Of a DNA stretch of 64,000 nucleotides, positions 51,307 through 60,044 are shown piece after piece; position 1 is the stretch's first letter, and every line of letters begins with the position of its first letter. The notes under the pieces are model-generated. The model was not told the origin of the DNA. It did no database searches and was given only the letters and a program-made list of their open reading frames with translations. Origin of the DNA: Pelomonas sp963422775 (GTDB lineage Bacteria; Pseudomonadota; Gammaproteobacteria; Burkholderiales; Burkholderiaceae_C); the NCBI GenBank assembly GCA_963422775.4, contig CAUJSJ030000037.1, positions 124,001 to 188,000 on the forward strand, given 5' to 3'. The position numbers were made by a program, and so were the translations under genes.

Positions 51307-51869
51307 GGTCGGGCTCCCGTGAGCGCAACGAGGTAGCGGGCCGCCTTGGCGCCCGGGTTGTGGAAGCGGACGGGCGCGTCCAGCCGCATCGCCAGGCAGT
51401 CGCCCGGGTTGAGCTGCCACTGGTCGTCACCGTGGCTGATCTCCATGACGCCGTCGATCATCCAGACCAGCTGGTGGATGTCGGCATCGCGCTCGGAGGT
51501 CTCGAAGGACACGCGCTGGCCCGCCGGGAAGAGGACGTCCACCAACTGCAGCGGCGAAACGCCAGCCGGCGACACGTTGCGGCGGACATAGCCTGAAGCG
51601 GGGTCGCTCCAGACCGGCTGGTCGGCCACGCGCGCGAGTGGCGATGGCATGGCCGGCGCCACACCGGCTTCGAACATCGACGCGACGCTGACGCCGAGCG
51701 CCGATGAGAGCTTGTCCAGCACCACCGCCGTCGGGCTGCTCTGGCCGCGCTCGATCAGCGAGATGTTGGAGCGGCTGACACCACTCTTCTGCGCCAGCGC
51801 GTCCAGAGACAGGCCGGCGGCCGAGCGCAATTCATGCAGGCGGCGGCCGATGCGTTGTGTGATATCCAT
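51303..51869 (-). CDS. XRE-family regulator with cupin domain
   Basis: The 188 residues have an N-terminal helix-turn-helix (about 8-65, LDALAQKSGVSRSNISLIERG) and a C-terminal cupin (about 110-185, with HQLVWMIDGVMEI and LNPGDCLAMRLDAPV). It controls the adjacent GNAT gene by operon structure. A perfect inverted repeat begins 3 bases upstream of the start and is a natural autorepression site. Confidence 0.93.
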   Translation of the reverse strand: MDITQRIGRRLHELRSAAGLSLDALAQKSGVSRSNISLIERGQSSPTAVVLDKLSSALGVSVASMFEAGVAPAMPSPLARVADQPVWSDPASGYVRRNVSPAGVSPLQLVDVLFPAGQRVSFETSERDADIHQLVWMIDGVMEISHGDDQWQLNPGDCLAMRLDAPVRFHNPGAKAARYLVALTGARP

Positions 51870-51871
51870 GC

Positions 51872-51889
51872 ATTCCAGTTTACTGGAAT
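51872..51889. promoter_or_regulatory. Operator of the XRE-cupin regulator
   Basis: ATTCCAGT (51872-51879) and ACTGGAAT (51882-51889) form a perfect inverted repeat with two-base spacer, directly upstream of the regulator ATG (51869) and at the 3' end of the next gene. Confidence 0.65.
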
Positions 51890-51899
51890 TTCACATCCA

Positions 51900-52910
51900 T
51901 CAAAATGGAATCGCGCGTTCAACGGCGCGACGCCAGGCCGGGTCGGGCCAGCGCCGGCCCAGGCGCCAGGCGGCGTGGGTGAGCTTGATGACGTGGGCGT
52001 CGTCCTGTCCGCAGGTGGCGGAGATCAGCGCCGGCCAGGGGCGGCAGGGTGGGCGGTCCAGCATCAGCGCGGGTTCGGCACCGCTGGCCAGCAGGCCGGC
52101 CGCGGCGGCGATGCTGAAGCCGCGGGCCAGCTCGGGCGCCGGCCACCAGGGCTCCAGCACGGCACAAGCATGGCTGGCCGTCAGCAGGTGCAGCACGGTG
52201 AAGTTGCCGGTGGCCGCGTAGGTGCGGGCAGCCAGCAGGGCGAGGTCGCGCAGCGTTTGCGGCCCGTGGTGGAGACGACCGGCCACGGCGGCGAAGCCGG
52301 TGGAGTCTCCCCAAGCCTGCATGCGGCCGGTGATGAGGCTGCCGGCCGGGTAGGTCGGGCGTGGCAGCGTCACCAGCGCGCGCAGCCAGTCGGCCAATTC
52401 CAGCGGCGGGCCGTCGTTCGCCGTCGGCAGCGGCATGAAGTGGGACGCCCAGTGCGCCAGGCCTGCAGCCAGCTCGCCATCGTGGCCGGCCAGAACGGCG
52501 TGACCGGTGCGGATCAGGCCGTGGAAGGCGATCGCACCGGCGCCGGGCAGCAGCAGGGCCAGGGCCTCACGCAGCGCGCCGGCAGAGCCGACCTCGGCAA
52601 TGCGAGCTGCGAAATGCGCGCGCCAGGCGGCGTCGCTGTCCGGCCGGCCCAGGTCGCGCCCGATGACGATGCGCCCCGGCCGGGCGGCGGTGCGCGGCTC
52701 CAGCATGGCTTCTTGGCCCTCGCTCCAGGCCTGCAGCCGCGCGGCCGAGGCGCCCAGCTCCAGCAGCGCCTGCTGGGCCATGGGCAGGTGGTTGCTCAAC
52801 TGGCCGCGGTAGGTGGCGGACAGCGCCTGGCCGGCGTCGAGCAGATGGTGGAGCTGGGCAATCGTCGCGGGGGCGAGCTTGAGTGCGGGGGCGGCGGTTT
52901 TCACCAGCAT
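51900..52910 (-). CDS. Questin-oxidase-family protein
   Basis: This 336-residue protein has the family hallmark YRGQLSNHLPMAQQAL near the N-terminus, FHGLIRTGHAVLAG, TGNFTVLHLLTASHACAVL and the C-terminal HVIKLTHAAWRLG. Fungal relatives open anthraquinone rings in a Baeyer-Villiger manner; bacterial members are uncharacterised. It is divergent from a SoxR-type redox regulator, suggesting induction by quinone-like redox-cycling compounds. Confidence 0.85.
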   Translation of the reverse strand: MLVKTAAPALKLAPATIAQLHHLLDAGQALSATYRGQLSNHLPMAQQALLELGASAARLQAWSEGQEAMLEPRTAARPGRIVIGRDLGRPDSDAAWRAHFAARIAEVGSAGALREALALLLPGAGAIAFHGLIRTGHAVLAGHDGELAAGLAHWASHFMPLPTANDGPPLELADWLRALVTLPRPTYPAGSLITGRMQAWGDSTGFAAVAGRLHHGPQTLRDLALLAARTYAATGNFTVLHLLTASHACAVLEPWWPAPELARGFSIAAAAGLLASGAEPALMLDRPPCRPWPALISATCGQDDAHVIKLTHAAWRLGRRWPDPAWRRAVERAIPF

Positions 52911-52940
52911 GGCGGGCCTCGTCTGTGGGAATATGTCGCC

Positions 52941-53432
52941 ATGCTCGAAGTTGAAGTGGACTTGAAGTCAAGTACCGATTTGATGCCGACGGCGCCGATG
53001 ACGATCGGCCAGCTCGCCCGGCGTGCCGGGGTCGCGACCAGCGCGCTGCGTTTTTACGAAGCCGAGGGCCTGCTCGCCGGCAGCCGCAGCGCCGGTGGCC
53101 ACCGCCAGTACCCGCGCCATGCGCTGCGGCGCGTGGCCTTCATCCGCGCGGCCCAGGCCGTGGGGCTGACGCTGCCGCAGATCAAGGCCGCGCTGGCCAC
53201 GCTGCCGGACGGCCGCACGCCCACCAAGGCCGACTGGGCGCGGCTGTCGGCGAGTTGGGCGCCGTTGCTGGACGAACGCATCGCCGCGCTGCAACACTTG
53301 CGCGAGAAACTGACCGGCTGCATCGGCTGCGGCTGCCTGTCGCTGAAGGCCTGTGCGCTCTACAACCCCAAAGACAAGGTGTGCAGCGAGGGCGCCGGTG
53401 CCAGGCTTCTGCGCATCGAAACGATGCGTTGA
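52941..53432 (+). CDS. soxR: Redox-sensitive regulator SoxR (MerR family)
   Basis: From ATG 52941 the protein has 163 residues; an alternative ATG at 52983 gives a more usual start just before MTIGQLARRAGV. The MerR helix-turn-helix has ALRFYEAEGLL, followed by a dimerisation helix and the [2Fe-2S] cluster motif CIGCGCLSLKAC. It activates target genes when its cluster is oxidised by redox-active drugs. The divergent questin-oxidase gene is a likely target. Confidence 0.93.
   Translation: MLEVEVDLKSSTDLMPTAPMTIGQLARRAGVATSALRFYEAEGLLAGSRSAGGHRQYPRHALRRVAFIRAAQAVGLTLPQIKAALATLPDGRTPTKADWARLSASWAPLLDERIAALQHLREKLTGCIGCGCLSLKACALYNPKDKVCSEGAGARLLRIETMR
52960..52973. promoter_or_regulatory. Possible SoxR/MerR operator
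   Basis: ACTTGA and TCAAGT flank AG. If translation starts at 52983 rather than 52941, this inverted repeat sits just upstream of soxR and in the divergent promoter region, where MerR-type operators belong. Confidence 0.35.
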
Positions 53433-53473
53433 CCCTTATGCGACTCCGTCATATCACTTCCCGGTGAAAATCC

Positions 53474-53487
53474 CGGGGTTAACCCCG
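53474..53487. promoter_or_regulatory. Perfect palindrome upstream of fpr
   Basis: CGGGGTTAACCCCG is a perfect 14-base palindrome 14 bases upstream of the ferredoxin-NADP reductase ATG. It may be an operator or a hairpin in the leader. Confidence 0.35.
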
Positions 53488-53501
53488 TCCAGATCACCGC
53501 C

Positions 53502-54278
53502 ATGAGTGCCTTCCACGAAGAGACCGTCCTGACCGTCCATCACTGGACCGACCGCCTGTTCAGCTTCACGACAACGCGCGACCAGGCCCTGCGTTTTTCC
53601 AACGGTCATTTCACGATGATCGGCCTGAAGGGTGAGAACGGGAAACCGCTGCTGCGTGCCTACAGCATCGTCAGCGCCAACTACGAGGAGCAGCTGGAGT
53701 TCCTCAGCATCAAGGTGCCCGACGGCCCGCTGACCTCCAAGCTGCAGCACATCAAGCCGGGCGACAAGATCGTCGTCGGCCGCAAGCCCACCGGCACGTT
53801 GCTGATCGACTACCTGCTGCCGGGCAAGACCCTGTACTTGCTGGGCAGCGGCACGGGCCTGGCGCCCTTCATCAGCATCGTGCGGGACCCGGCCACCTAC
53901 GAGCGCTTCGAGAAGGTCGTCATCGTGCACGGCGTGCGCGAGGTGGCCGAGCTGGCCTATCACGACCACCTCACGGTCGACCTGCATCAGCACGAGTTCC
54001 TCGGCGAGTACGCCAGCGAGCAGCTGCTGTACTACCCGACGGTCACGCGCGAGCCCTACAAGAACATGGGCCGCATCACCGACCTGATCCAGACCGGCAA
54101 GCTGCAGGCCGACCTGGGCCTGCCGCCGCTGGACCCCGAGAACGACCGCATCATGCTGTGCGGCAGCCCGGCGCTGCTCAAGGACATGCAGGAGATGCTG
54201 GAGATCCGCAAGTTCAAGGAAGGCAGCACGACGACGCCGGGCGACTACGTCATCGAGCGGGCCTTTGTAGAGAAGTAG
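53502..54278 (+). CDS. fpr: Ferredoxin-NADP reductase
   Basis: This 258-residue FAD enzyme has the FAD-binding LLRAYSIVSA, the NADP site LLGSGTGLAPFISIV and the C-terminal motif ending DYVIERAFVEK typical of the bacterial Fpr subclass I. It exchanges electrons between NADPH and ferredoxin/flavodoxin. It lies downstream of soxR, in keeping with the oxidative-stress link of Fpr. It is followed by repeat D. Confidence 0.95.
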   Translation: MSAFHEETVLTVHHWTDRLFSFTTTRDQALRFSNGHFTMIGLKGENGKPLLRAYSIVSANYEEQLEFLSIKVPDGPLTSKLQHIKPGDKIVVGRKPTGTLLIDYLLPGKTLYLLGSGTGLAPFISIVRDPATYERFEKVVIVHGVREVAELAYHDHLTVDLHQHEFLGEYASEQLLYYPTVTREPYKNMGRITDLIQTGKLQADLGLPPLDPENDRIMLCGSPALLKDMQEMLEIRKFKEGSTTTPGDYVIERAFVEK

Positions 54279-54281
54279 GTC

Positions 54282-54418
54282 GCCCCTCGCCCAGCCTTGC
54301 CGCGCTGAACGCGGGCAAGCCTGGTCGGTCCCCCGAGGGGACGGCGATGCTCGCGGGGCATGCCCCACTCGCACATCGCCGGACGGGCCGGCTTGGGAGC
54401 GGCCCGGCGCTCGGCCCG
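54282..54418. repeat. Multi-hairpin repeat family 2, copy D
   Basis: This is the inverted copy of 38843-38980, 137 bp, again filling the gap between two convergent genes. The framework is conserved. The tip of the GGCGATG/CATCGCC stem is GTGGGGC/GCCCCGC instead of TGCCGG/CCGGCA. The last hairpin is CTTGCC-CGC-GTTCA-GCG-CGGCAAG. Pairing is kept while bases change. Confidence 0.85.
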
Positions 54419-54434
54419 CAGTCCGATGCCGCGC

Positions 54435-55253
54435 CTACATGCCCTTGAACAGGTGCGTATAGCTGCGGCTGACTTCCAGCTTCTCGGTCAGGCCTTTCAC
54501 GCCGACCAACTGGCGGCCGCGGAAGTCGCGCGTGATGCCGTCGATGGCACGCGCGTTGACCAGCGTGGAACGGTGCACCTGCCAGAAGACCTGCGGGTCC
54601 AGTTCGTCGACCAACTCCTTGATGGGCTTACGGATCAGCGCCTCGACCTTGGCCGTCTGCACGCGGGTGTACTTCTCGTCGCTGATGAAGAACAGCACGT
54701 CGTCGACCGGGATCATCTGGATGGCCTGGCCGACCGTCGCCTGGATCCACTGCAGGTAGTTGGGCTTGGCGCCGCCGCCACTGACCTGCGCGGACAGCTT
54801 GTGCAGCAGCTGCTGCAGCGGCGCGGACGATGTCTCGACCGTCTCGCTGCCTTCACGCTGGGCCAGCCGCTTCTTGATGCGCGCCACCGTCAACTGCAGG
54901 CGCTCGCGCTCGGCGGGCTTGAGCACGTAGTCGGCCACGCCCTGCTCGAAGGCCTCGACGGCGTACTGGTCGTAGGCGGTGATGAAGACGATCTCGGGCA
55001 CCAGCCAGTCGTCGTCCTCGGGCAGCTGGGCGATCTGACGGGCGGCGTCCACGCCCGTCAGGCCGGGCATGCGGATGTCGAGGAAGACCAGGTCGGGCTT
55101 GTGCTCCTTGGTCAGCTCGACGGCTTCGAGGCCGTTCTTGGCCTCGGCGACGATCTCCAGCTCGGGCCAGACCTCGGTGAGGCGGCTGCGAAGCTGTTCG
55201 CGCATCAGTCGTTCGTCGTCGGCCAGAACGGCGCGGATGGGTGCATTGCTCAT
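54435..55253 (-). CDS. LytTR-family response regulator
   Basis: The 272 residues have a receiver domain (ADDERLMREQL, phospho-acceptor in LVFLDIRMPGLTG) and a C-terminal LytTR DNA-binding domain (about 165-268) with VDDVLFFISDEKYTRVQTAK and FWQVHRSTLVNARAIDGITRD. It works with the kinase at 55674-57119 in the same operon. Confidence 0.95.
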   Translation of the reverse strand: MSNAPIRAVLADDERLMREQLRSRLTEVWPELEIVAEAKNGLEAVELTKEHKPDLVFLDIRMPGLTGVDAARQIAQLPEDDDWLVPEIVFITAYDQYAVEAFEQGVADYVLKPAERERLQLTVARIKKRLAQREGSETVETSSAPLQQLLHKLSAQVSGGGAKPNYLQWIQATVGQAIQMIPVDDVLFFISDEKYTRVQTAKVEALIRKPIKELVDELDPQVFWQVHRSTLVNARAIDGITRDFRGRQLVGVKGLTEKLEVSRSYTHLFKGM

Positions 55254-55272
55254 GGCCGACGATGCTACTAGC

Positions 55273-55677
55273 TCAGACCGGCGTCGAGCGGGCCGCGTTG
55301 GCGCGGCGGCGGTTGCGCAGCACGACGAAGAGCAGCAGGCCCAGCAGGATCAGCGGCGAGCCGATGACCGCACCGACGCCCAGCATGGCGACGAGGCCAA
55401 CGCCCAGCACCGCGGCGACGATGAAGAGCGGCAGAGCCACGCCCAGCAGCAGCACCAGCGGGATGACGAGGCACAGCACCGCCCCCGCGATGAACAGGCC
55501 GATGGTGGCGCCCAGCCAGTCGCCGACATCGCTGCCGCCGAGGAAGAACTCGCCGTCGTCCAGCACGATGTGCATGTCGGGGCCGCCATGGTGGTGCAGC
55601 AGCGCGAAGCCGCCGAACATCGCCATCAGGACCATCAGCGCGGTGCCGATGAACAGGATCTTGAACAAGGTCTTCAT
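55273..55677 (-). CDS. Small membrane protein of the LytTR operon
   Basis: The 134 residues have two to three strongly hydrophobic segments (ILFIGTALMVLMAMFGGFALL, IGLFIAGAVLCLVIPLVLLLGVALPLFIVAAVLGVGLVAML in part) and a basic tail. It overlaps the kinase stop as ATGA and lies 19 bases before the regulator gene. No family is recognised. It may be an accessory sensor or be regulated in cis. Confidence 0.8.
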   Translation of the reverse strand: MKTLFKILFIGTALMVLMAMFGGFALLHHHGGPDMHIVLDDGEFFLGGSDVGDWLGATIGLFIAGAVLCLVIPLVLLLGVALPLFIVAAVLGVGLVAMLGVGAVIGSPLILLGLLLFVVLRNRRRANAARSTPV

Positions 55678-57119
55678 GCTGCGACTCCTTCGTCGTTGCG
55701 GCTGCGGTAGGGCACGGTGATGGTGACCACGGTGCCCGAGGGTTGGTTCTCGGTGACGGTGACGCTGGCCTTGCTGCCATGCAGCAGTTGCAGGCGTTCG
55801 CGGATGTTGGCCAGGCCCACGCCGGTGCCGGAGGTGGCGGCCCGGCCGAAGCCCAGGCCCGTGTCGGCCACCGTGACGGCCAGCTTGCCGTGCACGATCT
55901 CGGCCTTGACGGTCAGCTTGCCGCCCTCGGCCTTGGGCTCCAGGCCATGCTTGATGGCGTTCTCCACCAGGCCCTGGATCATCATGGGCGGGAATTCAGC
56001 GGACAGCAGACCCTCGGGCACGTCAATCTCGGTCAGCAGGCGCTCTTCCATGCGCACCTTGAGGATCTCAAGGTAGGGCTTGATGACGGCCAGCTCGCGG
56101 CCCAGGTCGCGCACGGCACCGCTCGCATTGGCCTCGCGCATGGTGGGCATGGAGGCCCGCAGCAGCGCGATGAGGTTCTTCTGCATTTGGCTGGCGCGCG
56201 GCGGGTCGGTCTCGATCAGGTGGTCGATGGACGCCAGCGTGTTGAACAGGAAGTGTGGCTCGACCTGGGCCTGCATGGCGGCCATGCGGGCCTCGATGAC
56301 CTGGCGCTTGAGCGCCTCGCTTTCGGCGTTCTCCGCCGCCTGGGCGGCCTTGACCTCGGCCTGGATGCGGCCCTTGTACATGGCCTTGATGACGGCGGAG
56401 GCCAGGATCCACAGGATGGCCAGGTCGACCAGGGAGTCGCCGGCATAGACGATGGTGACGCGCTTGCGGCTCTGCGCGTTGGCAGCTTCCTCGGCGGCGT
56501 CCTGGGCGGCCTGCTGGGCCACGGTGGCGGCCTCCTGGGCCTGGGTGACCTCCTCGGCCTCCTGCTTGAGCTGGCCGAGCTGTTCCTTGGCCTGCTCGAT
56601 GGCGGCGCGGATGTCCTCGGGCTTGGCGCTCTTGGGGAAGTCGATGGCGATGGCAGGCGCTTCGCCGGCCTTGGGTTCGCCGTCATCGCCGTCCGCGGCG
56701 CTGGCCGCCGAGGACGCGGCGCGCACCGGCTGGATGCGCACGCCGCGCTCGTCGATCTTGACCTCGTAGTGGACGCCCTTGCCAGCGCCCTGGTTGCCCG
56801 CTTTGGCGGCCTTGTCGGCGACCTTGCGGGCCACGTCGGCGGCCTTCTTGGCTTCGGCCTCCAGCTTGGCCTGGCGACGCACGGCGCCGTGGTCATGGTC
56901 CTCGATCTGCTCGCTGATGCGCCACGTGAAGGGGGGCAGGTTCTTCAGCACGTTGACGCCGATCAGCAGCGCCAGGGCCAGCAGCACGAAGCGCTTCCAG
57001 CTGATGCCGACCAGCCAGCCGGCGTAGATGTGGAAGTAGCGCACCACCGTGGTGGCAAAGCGCTGCCAGCGCTCGATCCAGAGCTTTTGCTGGGGGCTGG
57101 GAGTGAAGGAGGTGCTCAT
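55674..57119 (-). CDS. LytS/YehU-type sensor histidine kinase
   Basis: ATG 57119 gives 481 residues. A membrane segment near 45-62, a long Ala/Glu/Lys-rich coiled-coil region (about 80-250) and a second membrane segment (about 255-275) precede the His_kinase domain with VEPHFLFNTLASIDHLI. The HATPase has ENAIKHGLEP and DTGLGFGRAATSGTGVGLANIRERL. It phosphorylates the LytTR regulator of the operon. Confidence 0.94.
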   Translation of the reverse strand: MSTSFTPSPQQKLWIERWQRFATTVVRYFHIYAGWLVGISWKRFVLLALALLIGVNVLKNLPPFTWRISEQIEDHDHGAVRRQAKLEAEAKKAADVARKVADKAAKAGNQGAGKGVHYEVKIDERGVRIQPVRAASSAASAADGDDGEPKAGEAPAIAIDFPKSAKPEDIRAAIEQAKEQLGQLKQEAEEVTQAQEAATVAQQAAQDAAEEAANAQSRKRVTIVYAGDSLVDLAILWILASAVIKAMYKGRIQAEVKAAQAAENAESEALKRQVIEARMAAMQAQVEPHFLFNTLASIDHLIETDPPRASQMQKNLIALLRASMPTMREANASGAVRDLGRELAVIKPYLEILKVRMEERLLTEIDVPEGLLSAEFPPMMIQGLVENAIKHGLEPKAEGGKLTVKAEIVHGKLAVTVADTGLGFGRAATSGTGVGLANIRERLQLLHGSKASVTVTENQPSGTVVTITVPYRSRNDEGVAA

Positions 57120-57311
57120 GGCCGGTTTGTCGTCGTTGGGGCCACTGTAAGCAGGTGGCCCTGGCAGCGTGGGGCCGAAGCGACATGCCGGCCGGCGTGG
57201 GGGACGAACTGCAGGAGCGCGCGACAGTCCGCGCGGCCTCTGATGACGCCCGTGTGAAAGGGCCGGCAATAGTTCACGAATCGCAGGCCGGGCACGGTTC
57301 ATCCGCCCAGC

Positions 57312-57335
57312 AAAAAGCCCGCCGATGGCGGGCTT
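57312..57335 (-). terminator. Rho-independent terminator (minus strand)
   Basis: AAGCCCGCC and GGCGGGCTT (57315-57335) form a perfect stem followed on the minus strand by TTTTT. It ends the YceI/cytochrome b transcript 22 bases after the last stop. The rest of the 237-base gap to the kinase gene shows nothing else clear. Confidence 0.85.
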
Positions 57336-57356
57336 CGAAGGGCTTGGGCAGGCTGC

Positions 57357-57926
57357 TTACTGCTTGACGGCTTCGACCTGGATCAGCAGGCGCACGGCGT
57401 CCGGGCTGACCGGCATGCCGTAGTTGACACCGAACTGGCTGCGCTGGAGGGTGGCCTCGAAGTCACCGCCGCAGACCTCGCGCTTGAGCATCGGGTTCTC
57501 GTAGCAGTTGAAGCCCGTCGCCGTCAGCGTGACCGGGTTGGTCTTGCCGCGCAGCGTCAGCTCGCCGGAGACGCTGGTGACCTTGTCACCGTTGAACGTG
57601 AACTTGTCGCCAACGAACTTGGCCGTCGGGAACTCCTCGGCAGCGAAGAAGTCCTTGCTCTTCAGATGGCCGTCGAACTGGGGCGAGCCGGTGGTGATGG
57701 AGGCCATGTCGATGGTGAACTCGACCTTGCCGGTCTTGGCGGCCTTGTCCAGCGTCACGGTGCCTTCCTTCTTGTCCCAGCGGCCGCGCAGCGTGCTGGT
57801 GCCGAAGTGCTTGGCCTCGAAGATGACCGCGGTGTGGTTCTTGTCGATCGCGTAGGTGGCGCTCTGGGCTTGGGCGGCGCCAGCGACGGCAGCGAGCAGG
57901 GCGGTGATCAGCAGGGCTTTCTTCAT
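57357..57926 (-). CDS. YceI-family periplasmic protein
   Basis: The 189 residues have a signal peptide (MKKALLITALLAAVAGAAQAQ) and a lipocalin-like YceI barrel: ATYAIDKNHTAVIFEAKHFG, FTIDMASITTGSPQFDGHLKSKDFF, LTLRGKTNPVTL. YceI proteins bind isoprenoid-type lipids. It is third in a cytochrome b-YceI-YceI operon. Confidence 0.95.
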   Translation of the reverse strand: MKKALLITALLAAVAGAAQAQSATYAIDKNHTAVIFEAKHFGTSTLRGRWDKKEGTVTLDKAAKTGKVEFTIDMASITTGSPQFDGHLKSKDFFAAEEFPTAKFVGDKFTFNGDKVTSVSGELTLRGKTNPVTLTATGFNCYENPMLKREVCGGDFEATLQRSQFGVNYGMPVSPDAVRLLIQVEAVKQ

Positions 57927-57963
57927 CAGGAGTACTCCGGGGTGGGGGGGGTGAGGGTGCGGC

Positions 57964-58497
57964 TCAGAGGCCGGCGAAACTGAGTTTGAACTTGACGATG
58001 ACATCGTTGGCGACCACCGATGTATCGGCCCATTCGCCATCGCCGATCTTGAAGTCGAGGCGTTTGATGGGCACGCTGCCCGCGGCCACGCCGTTGCTGA
58101 GCGTGATGGGCACGATGACGTCGCGCACGGCACCCTTGATCGTCAGCTTGCCGGCCACGTCGTACTTGCCAGTGCCGGTGGGCTTGATGCCGCTGGATAC
58201 GAACGTTGCCTTGCCGTTGCGCTTGGTGTCGAACCAGGGCGTACCGGCCAGCTCGTGGTCAAAGCTCGGGTCGCCCAGCGACACGCTGCCCAGGTCCACC
58301 GTGAAGGCGATCTTGCCGGCCTCGGGCTTCTTGGCGTCAAAGTCCAGCTGCGCCTCGAACTTCTTGAACTTGCCGTCGACCGGCACGCCCATCTGCTTGA
58401 AGGTGAAGCTCAGGTCACTCTTCTCGGGCTGCAGCGTGGCGGCATGGGCCGGCACGAGAGCCGCAGCGAGCAGCAGGGAGGCGAACAGTTTCGTCAT
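57964..58497 (-). CDS. YceI-family periplasmic protein, second copy
   Basis: The 177 residues have a signal peptide (to about AHAAT) and the YceI barrel with FTFKQMGVPVDGKFKKFEAQL and LTIKGAVRDVIVPITL. It is only distantly similar to the downstream copy. It is placed between the cytochrome b and the other YceI gene. Confidence 0.95.
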   Translation of the reverse strand: MTKLFASLLLAAALVPAHAATLQPEKSDLSFTFKQMGVPVDGKFKKFEAQLDFDAKKPEAGKIAFTVDLGSVSLGDPSFDHELAGTPWFDTKRNGKATFVSSGIKPTGTGKYDVAGKLTIKGAVRDVIVPITLSNGVAAGSVPIKRLDFKIGDGEWADTSVVANDVIVKFKLSFAGL

Positions 58498-58511
58498 GGA
58501 AGGATCCTCGT

Positions 58512-59054
58512 TCAGGAGCGGCGCAGCGACATGCGGGCCAGCAGCCCGTCGCGGTCGATGAATTGATGCTTGAGCGCGCCCGCCACATGGGCCAGCACCA
58601 GCGCGGCCAGGCCATAGGCCAGCCAGCCATGGACGTCTTCGAGCAGGTCGCCCAGCGCCTTGTCCTTGGGCACGAAGTCGGGCAGCGGCAGCACGCCGAA
58701 CCACACGATGGGGTAGCCCTTGGCAGAGGTCATGGCCCAGCCGGTCAGCGGCACGGCGAAGAAGGCGACGTAAAACAGGAAATGGGTGGCGTGCGCGACG
58801 CGCGCCTGCCAGCTGGGCATGGGCACGTCCGGCGGTGGGCGGTGCGTGAGACGCCACAGCAGCCGCAACGCCGACAGCGCCAGGATGGTGACGCCGGCCC
58901 ACTTGTGCCAGTTGTAGAGCTTCAGGCGCAGCGGCGAGAACGGCAGGTCGGCCATGTACAGGCCCACCCCGAAGGCGCCGACGATGGCCAGCGCCAGCAG
59001 CCAGTGCAGCAAGATGGCGACAGGGGTGTAGCGGGTGGTGCTCGTCATGGGCAT
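58512..59054 (-). CDS. Cytochrome b561-type membrane protein
   Basis: ATG 59054 (or 59048) gives 180 residues with four membrane segments and heme-ligand His residues in AILLHWLLAL, YNWHKWAG, ATHFLFYVAF and EDVHGWLAY. It passes electrons from quinol to periplasmic partners and is commonly linked to YceI genes, as here. Confidence 0.94.
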   Translation of the reverse strand: MPMTSTTRYTPVAILLHWLLALAIVGAFGVGLYMADLPFSPLRLKLYNWHKWAGVTILALSALRLLWRLTHRPPPDVPMPSWQARVAHATHFLFYVAFFAVPLTGWAMTSAKGYPIVWFGVLPLPDFVPKDKALGDLLEDVHGWLAYGLAALVLAHVAGALKHQFIDRDGLLARMSLRRS

Positions 59055-59150
59055 GCAGTGTGTTCCTCGCTGGCGGGGGTTCGGTTCATCGAGCTTGTCG
59101 CCAATGTTCAGCGATTTTGAACACGGTCGACCCCGAGGGGTCAATCCTGT

Positions 59151-60044
59151 TCAGCGCACAGCCGGCTTGCGGCCCACGAGGAACACGCCGGCCAGCACCA
59201 GCGCCGTGCCCAGCGCGATCCAGCCGTTCATCGGCTCGCCGAGGATGAAATAGCCCATCAGCAGCGTGCTCATCGGCCCGACCATGCCGACCTGGGACGA
59301 CAGCGGCGCGCCGATGCGGGCGATGGCCAGCATGACCATCAGCACCGGCGCCACGGTGCAGGCGGTGGAGTTCAACAGCGACAGCCACAGCACCGGCGCA
59401 GGCACGGCCGCGGCCGACAGCGGCTTGAGCACCACGAACTGCGCGATGCACAGCGCACAGGCCACGCTGCTGGCCAGGCCCGCCAGACGCAGCGCGCCCA
59501 GGCGTTGCACGACCTTGCCGCTGAGGGCCAGGTAGACGGCGTAGCTGATCGCGCTGCCGAATACCAGCGCGGCGCCGAGGGCGGCGTTGCTGCCGTCGAA
59601 TTGCAGCTCGTGCGCGAACACGGCCACGACGCCCGCATAGCTGATCGCCATCGCGATGACCTGGCGCGCCTGCAGCCGGTGGTGGAAGAACACCACCGAG
59701 AGCAGCAGCACCAGCGTCGGGTTGAGATACAGGATGAGGCGCTCCAGGCTCGCCGTGATGTAGGCCAGTCCGGCGAAGTCCAGGTAGCTGGCCAGGTAGT
59801 AACCGGTGAAGCCCAGCACCGCGATGTCGCGCCAGTCCCGGCGCGTCAGCGCCGCCTGGCCACGACCGGCCCACCAGGCCATGACGAGGAAGAAGGGCAG
59901 AGCCAGCAGCATGCGCCACATCAGCAGCGTGACGGCGTCGACGCCGTGGCGGTAGGCCAGCTTGACGATGATGGCCTTGCCCGAGAAGCCGATGGCACCC
60001 AGCATCGCGAGCAGCAGGCCGGGCCAGAGCTGCCCGGGATTCAC
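59151..60044 (-). CDS. EamA/DMT-family transporter
   Basis: The start is GTG 60044, overlapping the preceding stop as GTGA. The 297 residues contain ten hydrophobic segments in two EamA repeats (LAMLGAIGFSGKAIIVKLAYRHG and GAALVFGSAISYAVYLALSGKV). It is an inner-membrane exporter or importer of small metabolites. The substrate cannot be told. Confidence 0.92.
   Translation of the reverse strand: MNPGQLWPGLLLAMLGAIGFSGKAIIVKLAYRHGVDAVTLLMWRMLLALPFFLVMAWWAGRGQAALTRRDWRDIAVLGFTGYYLASYLDFAGLAYITASLERLILYLNPTLVLLLSVVFFHHRLQARQVIAMAISYAGVVAVFAHELQFDGSNAALGAALVFGSAISYAVYLALSGKVVQRLGALRLAGLASSVACALCIAQFVVLKPLSAAAVPAPVLWLSLLNSTACTVAPVLMVMLAIARIGAPLSSQVGMVGPMSTLLMGYFILGEPMNGWIALGTALVLAGVFLVGRKPAVR

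Noticed and set aside
53474..53487. The fpr-upstream palindrome as a terminator
   Set aside because: No T-run follows on either strand; kept only as a possible operator.
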